From assembly GCA_016793305.1 (NCBI GenBank), contig JAEUHU010000474.1, positions 1-22,168 on the forward strand: a stretch of DNA of 22,168 nucleotides, written 5' to 3'. A program made the translations under genes and the position numbers. The stretch is from Planctomycetota bacterium (GTDB lineage: Bacteria > Planctomycetota > UBA1135 > UBA2386). Numbering within the stretch: the stretch's first letter is position 1; each line of letters starts with the position of its first letter. Below the pieces are notes generated by a model. That model saw only the letters and a program-made list of their open reading frames with translations, was not told the DNA's origin and made no database searches. Shown here piece after piece: positions 15,003-22,168 of this stretch.

Positions 15003-16229
15003 ATGACGCGCACGTCGTTCCCGCGCCACAAGATCAAGATCACGCTGCTCGAGAACATCCACCCGGCCGCCCGCGAGGCGCTGGTCGAGGCGGGTTACAC
15101 GGTCGACGTGGTCCCGAAGGCGCTCGAAGGCGACGAGCTCGCGGCGGTGCTCGCCGAGTCGCACGTGGTCGGGCTGCGTTCGCGCACCAAGCTGCGCTCT
15201 GCCCAGCTCGAACTGGGCACGAAGCTGATGGCGATCGGCTGCTTCTCGGTCGGCACCGACCAGGTCGACATCGCCGCGGCCGCCCAGCGCGGGGTGCCGG
15301 TGTTCAACGCGCCGCACGCGAGCACGCGTTCGGTCGCCGAACTGACGATCGGTTGCGTGATCGCGCTGGCACGGCGCCTCGGCGACAAGAGCAACAAGCT
15401 GCACCACGGCCAGTGGGACAAGTCGCTCGCCGGGGCCCACGAGGTGCGCGGCCACAGCATCGGCATCGTCGGCTACGGGCACATCGGCCAGCAGGTCGGC
15501 CTGCTCGCCGAGGCGTTCGGCATGCGCGTGCTGTTCTTCGACGTGCAGAAGAAGCTGCCGCTCGGCCTCGCGAAGCCGGTGCCGACGCTCGAGCAGGTGC
15601 TCGACGAGTGCGACTTCGTCACGCTGCACGTGCCGGAGACGCAGCGCACGCGCGGCATGGTCGGGGCGCCACAGCTCGCGCGGATGAAGAAGGGCTCCTA
15701 CCTGCTGAACCTGAGCCGCGGCACGGTCGTCGACGTGCCGGCCCTGGCGGCGGCGCTGCGCAGCGGGCAGCTCGGCGGGGCGGCGCTCGACGTGTTCCCG
15801 CAGGAACCGACCCCGGTGCAGGCCGAGTGGCACAGCGAACTCGAGGGTCTGCCGAACGTGCTGATGACGCCGCACGTCGGCGGCAACACCGAGGAGGCGC
15901 AGCGCAACATCGGCCTCGAGGTGGCGCACGCGCTGACGCAGTACATCGACCGCGGCAACACCGAGGGCGCGGTCAACTTCCCGCCGATCAACCTGCCGTC
16001 GCGCGACGACACGCACCGCGTGCTCAACATCCACAAGAACGTGCCCGGCGTGCTGGCCTCGGTGACGTCGATCCTCAGCGAGCTCGGCGCGAACATCGAG
16101 GCGCAGCAGCTCGGCACGACGCGCGACATCGGCTACCTGGTGATGGACGTCGACCGGCAGCTGTCGGACGCGGTGCGCGAACGGATCGCGGCGTTGCCGG
16201 TGAGCGTGAAGACGCGCGTGCTCTACTGA
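15003..16229 (+). CDS. serA: D-3-phosphoglycerate dehydrogenase, E. coli-type with ACT domain
   Basis: This encodes 408 residues, close to the 410 of E. coli SerA, and aligns with it along its length from memory. It oxidises 3-phosphoglycerate with NAD+ in the first step of serine synthesis, in the cytoplasm. The substrate domain begins with IKITLLENIHPAAREAL and contains GLRSRTKL and IGCFSVGTDQVD. The nucleotide site is GIVGYGHIGQQVG (Gly157, Gly159, Gly162). Catalytic residues are Arg239 (NLSRGTVVD), Glu268 (DVFPQEPTP) and His291 (MTPHVGG). The C-terminal ACT domain (about 338-408) has NIHKNVPGVL and LGANIEAQ. His344, Asn346 and Asn364 fall on the serine-binding residues of the E. coli enzyme, so feedback inhibition by serine is expected. 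It stands alone; no serB or serC is nearby. Confidence 0.97.
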   Translation: MTRTSFPRHKIKITLLENIHPAAREALVEAGYTVDVVPKALEGDELAAVLAESHVVGLRSRTKLRSAQLELGTKLMAIGCFSVGTDQVDIAAAAQRGVPVFNAPHASTRSVAELTIGCVIALARRLGDKSNKLHHGQWDKSLAGAHEVRGHSIGIVGYGHIGQQVGLLAEAFGMRVLFFDVQKKLPLGLAKPVPTLEQVLDECDFVTLHVPETQRTRGMVGAPQLARMKKGSYLLNLSRGTVVDVPALAAALRSGQLGGAALDVFPQEPTPVQAEWHSELEGLPNVLMTPHVGGNTEEAQRNIGLEVAHALTQYIDRGNTEGAVNFPPINLPSRDDTHRVLNIHKNVPGVLASVTSILSELGANIEAQQLGTTRDIGYLVMDVDRQLSDAVRERIAALPVSVKTRVLY

Positions 16230-16344
16230 GGGGGCGCTGTCCGGGTCGGTGGGTGCGCAGTCCTGCGAGCACTTCGGGGCATGCCGGGTTCCCTGTGCAC
16301 CCTGCGTCTGCTGCCCCGCTGCGCGACGAAGGCTTCCCAACTTC

Positions 16345-19335
16345 CTAGCGGACCGCACTGGGCAGCGGCAGCGTGACCACGCTCGGCGGATCGCTGGCAC
16401 GCACTTCGGCGGTTGTCGTGGCGGTGCGTCCGGTACTGTCGCTGACGGTGATGGTGTAGTGGCCGGGTGCGATTCGAAGCAGCGACTCGAACCCTCCTCC
16501 TTCGTCGTTGCTGCCGGAGAAGTCGAACGCCACTTCGCCGCGTTCGTCCCGCCAGGTGTGTCGCAGCACGTGCCGATCACAGGGGATCGCTGGATAGCGC
16601 ACGAGGCACCGGACGCTCGCTGGGATCGCCAGAGTGTGCTCGAGGGTCTCTCCGGCGTGGAGTTCGACCCGAACAGTGGTTGCCGGGAGGTCGCCCCAGG
16701 TGGTGACGAAGTAGACGCCGGGCTGCAGCAGGCCGAAGTCGACGCTGCCGTCGCTGCTGGCATGGCCGAGGTATGTGGGCGCTTCCGCCGCCCGTAGCAA
16801 CAACATGATCCGACCTGTCGGGGCTGGGGCGTCGACCGACGCAACCTTCACTCTCAGTCGGCCCGCGGTGGCGAAGCACAGGGTGCCGATGTCGAGGGTC
16901 TCGCCGTGGGAAAGGGTGAAGGGGCCCGCGTGCAGCGTGCCGAACGAGGGCACCCTCGCTGCCAGGTGGTAGCGACCAGGGCGGAGGGGAGTGGCTTGGA
17001 AGCGGCCGTCACGGACGGCGGTCGCGCCACCGTTCTCGATACCGCCGTCGTCGCGCAACCATTGCAGCTCGACGGAGCCTTCCGGGAGCGTGCTTCCGTC
17101 GGCGGCGAGCACCGTTCCGACCAGCGTTGCGGTCGCGAACTGGTGGGCAGGGATCACGATGCGAAGTGGCTCGTCCCCAGGTGGAACGTTGCGACGCTGC
17201 CAGACGACACGATCCTGACGCGGACTCGAGACGTCCATCTGCACCGCGGGTCCGGTCACGTCGATGGAGAACGCCCCGTTCCGATCGGTGGTCACATCGG
17301 GTTGGCTGGTTGCGTCGTCCCGAACTCGAACCCAGTATCCCGCGAGTGGATTGCCGGCCGGATCGACGACGATGCCGTGGATGCGCGGTTGCTCGCCGAA
17401 CCGTGGATGCCAGTCTGCCAGTTCCCCTTCGGCGAGAGTCAGCTCGATCGTGCAGCGGCGCTCGTCTTGCCGGCGAGCCTGCAACGCCACGACACCGGGC
17501 ATCAACCGCGCCAACACGAACGTTCCGTCGGCCGCGACGCTTGTTTGCCCTCGCGACCAGCCAGGATCCCGGGTGGGCCGTCGGTCGCGTCCGAGTTGTT
17601 GGACCAAGGCATCGGCTGCCGGGCGCCCGTCTTCGCTGTGAACGGTGCCTCGAACCGTTGCTCCAGTCGACAAGGTGACGGTCACGTCGGTGGGTTCATC
17701 TCCATGCGCCACCTGAAGCGACGTCGCTGCGGATTCGGGTGAGGCGCACCAGAGCTGCCGCGTTCCGCGAGCGACACCCGGGAAGCAGAATCGCCCGTGT
17801 TCGTCCGTCTTCTGTTGCCGATCGCAGGCGCCCTGCGCCCATTCGCGGCCTTCGAACTCGGCGGACCGCGGCGTGTCCACGAGCACGGTCGCGCCGGGCA
17901 CCGGTTGGCCACGTGGGTCCCGAACCGTGCCCGACAGGTCGCCGCCACATGGTGACACCACCAGACGGCACGACCATGGCTCCGGACGTTCGTCGGTCAG
18001 CCATTGCGGGTGTGCGGTGGATCTCCCCGGTGCCCACGCCGCGAGCAGATGGTCGGTCGGTAGTGCCTTTGCCATGAACGTTCCGTCGGCCGCGGTCGTC
18101 GACAGACGTGCGCCTCCTTGGAAGTGCGACAGCAGCCACACTTCGGCAGCGGCGACGGGGCGATCGTGTTCGTCGACCACGACGCCATGCACGGTGCGCT
18201 CTCCAGGCACCTGCAGAGTCGCCTCGTGCGCGCCACCGACCGACACGTCGACCTGCACGTACCCGCCTCGGTCACTGCGCACGATGCAACGGCCGGCCGT
18301 CAGGTCCACGAATCGCGCACGACCCGCCGAGTCGGTTCGAATCTCTCGTGCGGCGAGGATGCCGCGATCGAGCAGCAGGGTCCACACCACGCCCACGTCC
18401 GCCAGTGGCTCACCGTTCCTCTGCAGGACGGTGATCGCCAAGGTTGTCGGTGCACCGTCAGCCGCGATGCGTTCGGCGTCCGGTGGCGGTAGGTCTGCGT
18501 CGCGACCCTTGGCAGGAGCTACGAGGCTGGCGACCTCGGCGGGTGTTCGCGGGGTCGGGGCTCGATCCTCTGACGGTGTGGCGATGGGCCAGACGGCGAG
18601 GCCAAGCAGCGTGAGAGCAGCGACGGCAACCAGGGCGAACGCGGGCTTGTGCATGGTGGCGAAGGCGAGGACCCATGGCAGCCAGGTCGTCGGGTTTGGG
18701 CCGGTCAGCACCGCAGCGCGAACGCGAGCGAGTTCGGCCGTGGTCGGCGGTGCGGCCATCGCGGAGGCTGTTCCGGCGATGCAGATCGGAAGCGCCTTGC
18801 GCAGCATCGCGAGGCCGCGGTGGATCTGGCTGCGCACCGTCGCGGCGGGGCGCTGCAACGCATCGCCGATCTCGCGACCGTCGAGGTCATGCTGCAGATG
18901 CAGCAGCAGGACCTGACGGTAGGGCTCGGGCAGGCTGCGCAGGGCCGTGAGGACGTCGGTGCGTAGCTCGGCTGCCGAGGCTTCGGCGGCGGCATCGTGA
19001 ATGTCGTCGCGGTGCGGCAGGCGCTTGGCGTGACGCGATGCGATCGCGCGACTGCGGCGCATGGCGCGTGCACGGTTCGCGAGGATGCCGCACAGCCACG
19101 GCAGCACCGGCTGGCTGCTGTCGTACGTCAGGCGCTGTTCGATCGCGGCGAGGAACGTAGCCTGCACAAGATCCTCGGCGGCCTGGCGATCGCCGCTGAG
19201 GAAGGCAGCAAGTTGAAGCAGTTCGGCCGCGGTCGCATCGAAGACGGCGGCCAGCCAAGCGGGGTGACCGGTGCGTTGGTAGCGCGCGAACGCGCGGTCG
19301 ACGGAGCTCCAGTGGGGCACTTTGGTACTGTGCAC
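16345..19335 (-). CDS. ECF sigma factor fused to a transmembrane helix and carboxypeptidase-regulatory-like repeats
   Basis: Taking the GTG at 19335 gives 996 residues; a GTG at 19320 is also possible, and neither has a clear Shine-Dalgarno site. The open frame further upstream runs antisense through the next gene. Sigma region 2 spans about 28-98 (LSGDRQAAEDLVQATFLAAI, LPWLCGILANRARAMRRSR). Region 4 spans about 127-180 (LRSLPEPYRQVLLLHL, GREIGDALQRPAATVRSQIH). One membrane helix follows at about 232-251 (FALVAVAALTLLGLAVW). The remaining 740 residues hold about eight CarboxypepD_reg-like units, e.g. TVHGVVVDEHDRPVAAAEVW, LSGTVRDPRGQPVPGATVLV, VRGTVHSEDGRPAADALV and IHGIVVDPAGNPLAGYWVRV. Topology suggests a cytoplasmic sigma domain tethered to the membrane with an external beta-sandwich tail. 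No anti-sigma gene is adjacent. Similar fusions exist in planctomycetes, but their mechanism is not established. Confidence 0.88.
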   Translation of the reverse strand: MHSTKVPHWSSVDRAFARYQRTGHPAWLAAVFDATAAELLQLAAFLSGDRQAAEDLVQATFLAAIEQRLTYDSSQPVLPWLCGILANRARAMRRSRAIASRHAKRLPHRDDIHDAAAEASAAELRTDVLTALRSLPEPYRQVLLLHLQHDLDGREIGDALQRPAATVRSQIHRGLAMLRKALPICIAGTASAMAAPPTTAELARVRAAVLTGPNPTTWLPWVLAFATMHKPAFALVAVAALTLLGLAVWPIATPSEDRAPTPRTPAEVASLVAPAKGRDADLPPPDAERIAADGAPTTLAITVLQRNGEPLADVGVVWTLLLDRGILAAREIRTDSAGRARFVDLTAGRCIVRSDRGGYVQVDVSVGGAHEATLQVPGERTVHGVVVDEHDRPVAAAEVWLLSHFQGGARLSTTAADGTFMAKALPTDHLLAAWAPGRSTAHPQWLTDERPEPWSCRLVVSPCGGDLSGTVRDPRGQPVPGATVLVDTPRSAEFEGREWAQGACDRQQKTDEHGRFCFPGVARGTRQLWCASPESAATSLQVAHGDEPTDVTVTLSTGATVRGTVHSEDGRPAADALVQQLGRDRRPTRDPGWSRGQTSVAADGTFVLARLMPGVVALQARRQDERRCTIELTLAEGELADWHPRFGEQPRIHGIVVDPAGNPLAGYWVRVRDDATSQPDVTTDRNGAFSIDVTGPAVQMDVSSPRQDRVVWQRRNVPPGDEPLRIVIPAHQFATATLVGTVLAADGSTLPEGSVELQWLRDDGGIENGGATAVRDGRFQATPLRPGRYHLAARVPSFGTLHAGPFTLSHGETLDIGTLCFATAGRLRVKVASVDAPAPTGRIMLLLRAAEAPTYLGHASSDGSVDFGLLQPGVYFVTTWGDLPATTVRVELHAGETLEHTLAIPASVRCLVRYPAIPCDRHVLRHTWRDERGEVAFDFSGSNDEGGGFESLLRIAPGHYTITVSDSTGRTATTTAEVRASDPPSVVTLPLPSAVR

Positions 19336-19460
19336 GAGGGAGCCGTTCTGTTGCAGATTCTCACCGCGCTCTACCCCCGGTTGCGCACAAGGATGGTGGC
19401 GCGCCAAGATGCTGCGGTGTCCCCGTCGGATCCCGAGTTCGCTGCGCGCTTCGAACAGAT

Positions 19461-19467
19461 GGGGAGG
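19461..19467 (+). promoter_or_regulatory. Ribosome binding site deciding the start at 19474
   Basis: GGGGAGG ends six bases before the ATG at 19474. It favours this start over in-frame ATGs at 19393 and 19459. The extra upstream residues would also lie outside the conserved fold. Confidence 0.6.
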
Positions 19468-19473
19468 TTCTTC

Positions 19474-20031
19474 ATGGGCACATCCGACGTGCACCAGGCG
19501 TTGGCGCGAGTGACGAACAGGCTGGACGAACTCGGCATCCCGTATGCGATCTGCGGCGGCATGGCCGTGAATGCGCACGGCTACCAGCGCACGACGACGG
19601 ACGTCGACCTGCTGCTGACGCCCGAAGGTCATGCACGGTTCAAGGCTGCGGCGGTAGGACTCGGTTGGGTCGACAAGTTCCCGGGGAGTAGAGGAGTCCT
19701 CGATGCGGTGACGCGGGTGCCGATCCGCTTCCTGCTGGCCGGGGACGCCCCAGGTGATGGAGTGCCTCGCGGCGTCTGCTTTCCGGACCCGTCCGATGTC
19801 GCCGTCGAGTTGGTGGGTGGCAGGTGCGTCGTGCTGGCGAGGCTCGTCGAGATGAAGCTCGCCAGTGGGCTGTCGGCGCCCGACCGACCGCGCGACTTCG
19901 CCGACGTCATCCAGCTGATCCGCAAGAACGCCCTCGGCGAGCACTTCGCCGACCAGCTGCATCCCTACGTCCAGCCGAAGTTCCGCGAACTGTGGGGTTA
20001 CGCGCAGCGGCCGAGCGACCTGCCCGAGTGA
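19474..20031 (+). CDS. Small nucleotidyltransferase-fold protein (AbiEii/DUF6036-like)
   Basis: The ATG at 19474 gives 185 residues. The nucleotidyltransferase core is visible at residues 22-48: IPYAICGGMAVNAHGYQR, then TTTDVDLLL. It has the Gly28-Gly29 pair and the Asp43-x-Asp45 metal-binding motif. The C-terminal part (LVEMKLASGLSAPDRPRDFA, DVIQLIRKNAL) matches the helical region of AbiEii-like and DUF6036 proteins, where a lysine-rich helix and an RxKDxxD-like segment occur. Relatives include the toxin of the AbiE type IV system and MNT antitoxins, but others are housekeeping-like or uncharacterised. No AbiEi or HEPN partner is encoded next to it, so a toxin-antitoxin role is not supported here. 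It is divergent from the membrane sigma gene, with 138 bases between the two starts. Confidence 0.75.
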   Translation: MGTSDVHQALARVTNRLDELGIPYAICGGMAVNAHGYQRTTTDVDLLLTPEGHARFKAAAVGLGWVDKFPGSRGVLDAVTRVPIRFLLAGDAPGDGVPRGVCFPDPSDVAVELVGGRCVVLARLVEMKLASGLSAPDRPRDFADVIQLIRKNALGEHFADQLHPYVQPKFRELWGYAQRPSDLPE

Positions 20032-20089
20032 GCCGGGCCCCCGGAGCATGCCCATCCGCGCCCGCATGGCGTTTGCGAACGTCGCCCCG

Positions 20090-21358
20090 TCACCACGGCC
20101 CGACCGCTTCGCCCCGTTCGCACGCCGCGAGCCGCCGCGACAGCAACCGTCGCTCCGGATCGCTCATCGGCGAGTGAAGCGCGGTGCGCAGTGCCGCCGC
20201 CGCCGCCGCATGGTCGCCGCGTTCCCAGTGCAGCTGGGCGGTGACCGCATGCAGCAGCGCGTAGTCGGCGAGCGAACGATCCCCACCGAGCTCCGCCAGC
20301 GCGCGCAGACCGGCCTTGGCCCCGTGCACCTTGGCGACCGCGACCGCACGGTTCAGCTGCACGACGCCCGACGGTGCCAGCGCCACCAGGTCGTCGTAGT
20401 GCGCCAGGATGCGCGCCCAGTCGGTGTCGGCGTAGGTCGGCGCCGCCGCGTGCACCGAGGCGATCGCCGCTTCGACGTGGTAGGTGGTGCGCACGGGGCC
20501 ACCGATCGACCGCTGGAAGTGGTGGAAGCCGGCGATGAGCCAGCGGCGGTCCCAGAGCCGCCGATCCTGGCGGGCCAGTGGCACGAGGTCGCCGTCGGCG
20601 TCGCAGCGCGCCGGCGAACGGGCGCCCTGCAGCAGCAGCAGCGCCAGCAGCGCGTGGACCGCCGGCGTCGCCAGTGCGTCGTGGTCGAGCAGTAGCGCGG
20701 TGAGCCGCACCGCCTCGTCGACCAGCTCCGAGCGCAGCAGCGAGGCCCCGGCGTGGGCCGCGTAGCCTTCGTTGCCCAGCAGGTAGAGCGCCTGCTGCAC
20801 CAGTTCCAGCCGGGCCGGCAGTTCGTGGGGCTCGGGCAGGGCGAAGGGCACGCCCTGCTGCAGCTTCGCCTTCGCGCGGACCAGGCGCTGCGCCACGGCG
20901 GCTTCGCCGAGCAGCAGCCCGCGCGCGATCGCCGGCACGCCGAGCCCGCAGACCGTCTTCAGCAGCAACGGCACGCGGGCGTCGGTCGGCACGTCCGGGT
21001 GCGCACAGACGAACAGCAGCCGCAGCGTGTCGTCGGCGATCGCCGGTGGATCCTGGGCCAGGGCACCCTCGGCGCGACCCTCGGCGAGCCGCTCCTGGGC
21101 GGCTGCCCCGATGCGCTGCCGGCGCAGCGTGTCGAACGCCGCGTTCCTGGCGACGCGGAACAACCACGCCGTCGGATCGTCGGGCACGCCCGCGGCCGGC
21201 CAGGTGCGCAGCGCGCGCAGCACCGCTTCCTGGACCACGTCCTCGCACAGGTCGAGCCGGCCGGGCCCGAGCACCTTGCACAGCTGGGCGACCAGTTGGC
21301 CGTAGCGGTGCCGGAACAGGCCGTCGACCAGATCGGGCGGCAGCGGCGAGGCGGTCAT
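20090..21358 (-). CDS. ECF sigma factor of the ECF42 type, with C-terminal TPR-like extension
   Basis: This encodes 422 residues, the normal length for ECF42. Sigma region 2 lies at about 8-82 (YGQLVAQLCKVLGPGRLDLC, EDVVQEAVLRALRTWP, AWLFRVARNAAFDTLRRQR). Region 4 lies at about 108-165 (LRLLFVCAHPDVPTDARVPL, GLGVPAIARGLLLGEAAVAQ). The DUF6596 segment (about 185-290, LYLLGNEGYAAHAG, LVDEAVRLTALLL) and a helical TPR-like tail (VVQLNRAVAVAKVHGAKAGL, RALAELGGDRSLADYALLH) follow. ECF42 sigma factors have no classical anti-sigma factor; published work shows that the C-terminal extension is needed for activity, and they typically control neighbouring DGPF genes. The DGPF gene directly upstream fits that pattern exactly. 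The ATG at 21358 has no clear Shine-Dalgarno site. Confidence 0.93.
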   Translation of the reverse strand: MTASPLPPDLVDGLFRHRYGQLVAQLCKVLGPGRLDLCEDVVQEAVLRALRTWPAAGVPDDPTAWLFRVARNAAFDTLRRQRIGAAAQERLAEGRAEGALAQDPPAIADDTLRLLFVCAHPDVPTDARVPLLLKTVCGLGVPAIARGLLLGEAAVAQRLVRAKAKLQQGVPFALPEPHELPARLELVQQALYLLGNEGYAAHAGASLLRSELVDEAVRLTALLLDHDALATPAVHALLALLLLQGARSPARCDADGDLVPLARQDRRLWDRRWLIAGFHHFQRSIGGPVRTTYHVEAAIASVHAAAPTYADTDWARILAHYDDLVALAPSGVVQLNRAVAVAKVHGAKAGLRALAELGGDRSLADYALLHAVTAQLHWERGDHAAAAAALRTALHSPMSDPERRLLSRRLAACERGEAVGPW

Positions 21359-21391
21359 GGGGAGGCGGGGGCGGCCGTGGCGCGCGCCGGG

Positions 21392-21757
21392 TCAGCTCTC
21401 CGGACCGCCCATGAAGTCGATCTCGCGCACTTCGATGCTGCCAAAACGCAGGTTCGGGTGGCCCTGGCAGAGTCGTACGGCGTGGTCGTAGTCGTCGGCC
21501 TTGACCAGGTAGAAGCCACCGACGACCTCCTTCGACTCGACGTAGGGGCCGTCCTTCACCTCGACCTTCTTGCCGCGCGGCCAGATCACCTTGCCGCCCT
21601 GATCGGTCAGCTTCTGGCCGGAGTCGAGCCGGCCCTCGGCGGCAAGCTTGGTGCCCCACGCTTCGTACTCGCCGAGGATCTTGGCGAAGTCGTCGGGGGT
21701 CATCGCGGAGTGGTCGGCGGTCACGTCGCCACGCAGGATCAGCAGGAACTTGGGCAT
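21392..21757 (-). CDS. YCII-related DGPF-domain protein
   Basis: This encodes 121 residues with the YCII/DGPF fold: MPKFLLILRGD at the start, KILGEYEAWGTKLAAEGRLD in the middle, and the name-giving loop VKDGPYVESKEVVGGFYLVK followed by DYDHAVRLCQGHP. The DGPF motif reads DGPY here, a common variant. YciI-like proteins are small dimeric ferredoxin-like-fold proteins. Some are thought to be hydrolases or dehalogenase-like, but the reaction of the DGPF group is unproven. It is transcribed ahead of the ECF42 gene with a 33-base gap and is both its probable operon partner and its probable regulatory target. Confidence 0.93.
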   Translation of the reverse strand: MPKFLLILRGDVTADHSAMTPDDFAKILGEYEAWGTKLAAEGRLDSGQKLTDQGGKVIWPRGKKVEVKDGPYVESKEVVGGFYLVKADDYDHAVRLCQGHPNLRFGSIEVREIDFMGGPES

Positions 21758-21881
21758 CGCAATGCTCGGGGTTGCGCCGGGATCGCCGGCTGGATGGCGA
21801 GCAGACGAACGGCGCGCGTCCGCGGCGACATGCCAGCCGGAAAAATGCGCAGATTCCCGCGGAACCAGGGCGGTCTCCGTC

Positions 21882-21910
21882 GTGGCACCGGGTCGGAGCC
21901 GCCGCTAGCA
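21882..21910 (+). promoter_or_regulatory. Candidate sigma70-type promoter for the gene at 21942
   Basis: GTGGCA (21882-21887) and TAGCAT (21905-21910) are 17 bases apart, and each matches consensus at four of six positions. Transcription would start near 21917, about 25 bases before the ATG. This lies in the 184-base divergent gap upstream of the DGPF gene. Confidence 0.4.
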
Positions 21911-21914
21911 TCGG

Positions 21915-21927
21915 CCGGTCGGACCGG
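21915..21927. promoter_or_regulatory. Inverted repeat at the predicted transcript start, possible operator
   Basis: CCGGTC (21915-21920) and GACCGG (21922-21927) are perfect complements around one base. The element overlaps the start point predicted from the candidate promoter. It could be a repressor site or a small hairpin in the leader, and its short arms leave chance as a real possibility. Confidence 0.3.
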
Positions 21928-21941
21928 AGCGCGCCCCCCGC

Positions 21942-22168
21942 ATGGACTCACACTCGTCGCCGTCCCCTCGTCCTGTCACGCCAACGTCAGCCACGCCGAA
22001 CCGCAGCGCTCGGTTGCGCTTCGGGCTCGCCGCGTTGGCGAGCCTCGGCCTGTTCCAGTTCTTCGGCTGCCGGACCTCGTCGAAGTGGCGGCCCTACGAA
22101 CGGCCGGAGGGCGGCATCCAGGCGACCGACCTGCAGCTCGCCGCCGACGGCACCTACACCGAGGACGG
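21942..22168 (+). CDS. Probable lipoprotein, N-terminal part (3' partial)
   Basis: An open frame starts at the ATG at 21942 and is still open at the window end after 75 codons. A polar, serine/proline/threonine-rich N-terminus (SHSSPSPRPVTPTSATPN) precedes a hydrophobic stretch (GLAALASLGLFQFFGC) ending at a cysteine. The FFGC ending is an acceptable but not ideal lipobox, so a lipoprotein or an anchored membrane protein is likely. The following mature sequence (YERPEGGIQATDLQLAADGT) is too short to assign. The candidate promoter and inverted repeat just upstream support this start. Confidence 0.6.
   Translation, partial: MDSHSSPSPRPVTPTSATPNRSARLRFGLAALASLGLFQFFGCRTSSKWRPYERPEGGIQATDLQLAADGTYTED

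Noticed and set aside
16230..16344. Bidirectional terminator between the converging serA and sigma genes
   Set aside because: Only CGCAG-TC-CTGCG and a widely separated GGGGCA/TGCCCC pair were found, too weak to call.
19474..20031. Complete toxin-antitoxin module
   Set aside because: Only the nucleotidyltransferase is present. Both flanking genes are sigma factors on the other strand, with no room for a partner.
19336..20067. Upstream extension of the membrane-sigma frame through the nucleotidyltransferase gene
   Set aside because: This part is antisense to a gene with a conserved core and a strong ribosome site. Its translation does not look like a sigma factor N-terminus, which normally starts near region 2.

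Overview
The window is GC-rich and densely coded, and reads as a Gram-negative chromosome segment. The best guess is Planctomycetota, possibly one of the deep-branching marine or sediment lineages. Three things point there: a secreted beta-helix protein with a C-terminal domain of the kind common in planctomycete exoproteins, an ECF sigma factor carrying a membrane segment and a long carboxypeptidase-regulatory-like tail, and mixed use of Shine-Dalgarno sites with many GTG starts. This is inference from protein style; no rRNA or other marker is present, and no tRNA, CRISPR array or insertion sequence was recognised.

Layout. Positions 1-920 hold the 3' end of a PhnB-like VOC protein and an overlapping small membrane protein. 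Positions 1131-1448 encode a small protein of unknown function. Positions 1617-3566 encode a secreted beta-helix protein, followed by a strong 12-bp hairpin. Positions 3664-13398 form one co-directional, tightly packed operon: probable lipoprotein or periplasmic helical-repeat protein, TonB-dependent receptor, DUF3450 protein, TtpC-like ExbB fusion, ExbB, ExbD, TonB and a TPR protein. This is a complete TonB2-type energised outer-membrane uptake machine with its own receptor. Its order from the DUF3450 gene to the TPR gene matches the Vibrio/Shewanella TonB2 (TtpC) clusters as I recall them.

Positions 13443-13925 look like a gene broken by one in-frame amber codon. A LmbE/PIG-L deacetylase (14069-14917) and an E. 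coli-type SerA with ACT domain (15003-16229) follow. Facing SerA is a 996-residue ECF sigma factor fused to a transmembrane helix and about eight beta-sandwich repeats (16345-19335, minus). Divergent from it is a small orphan nucleotidyltransferase-fold protein (19474-20031). The minus-strand pair at 20090-21757 is an ECF42-type sigma factor with its usual DGPF/YCII partner. A divergent probable lipoprotein gene (21942 onward) runs off the end behind a plausible sigma70 promoter and an inverted repeat.

No gene-free stretch exceeds about 210 bases. The larger gaps (921-1130, 1449-1616, 13926-14068, 16230-16344, 19336-19473, 21758-21941) hold hairpins, short repeats, a possible gene remnant and candidate promoters, or nothing recognisable. 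The most interesting items are the sigma factor with a built-in membrane anchor and probable sensor tail, and the self-contained TonB2 operon with its upstream beta-helix protein.
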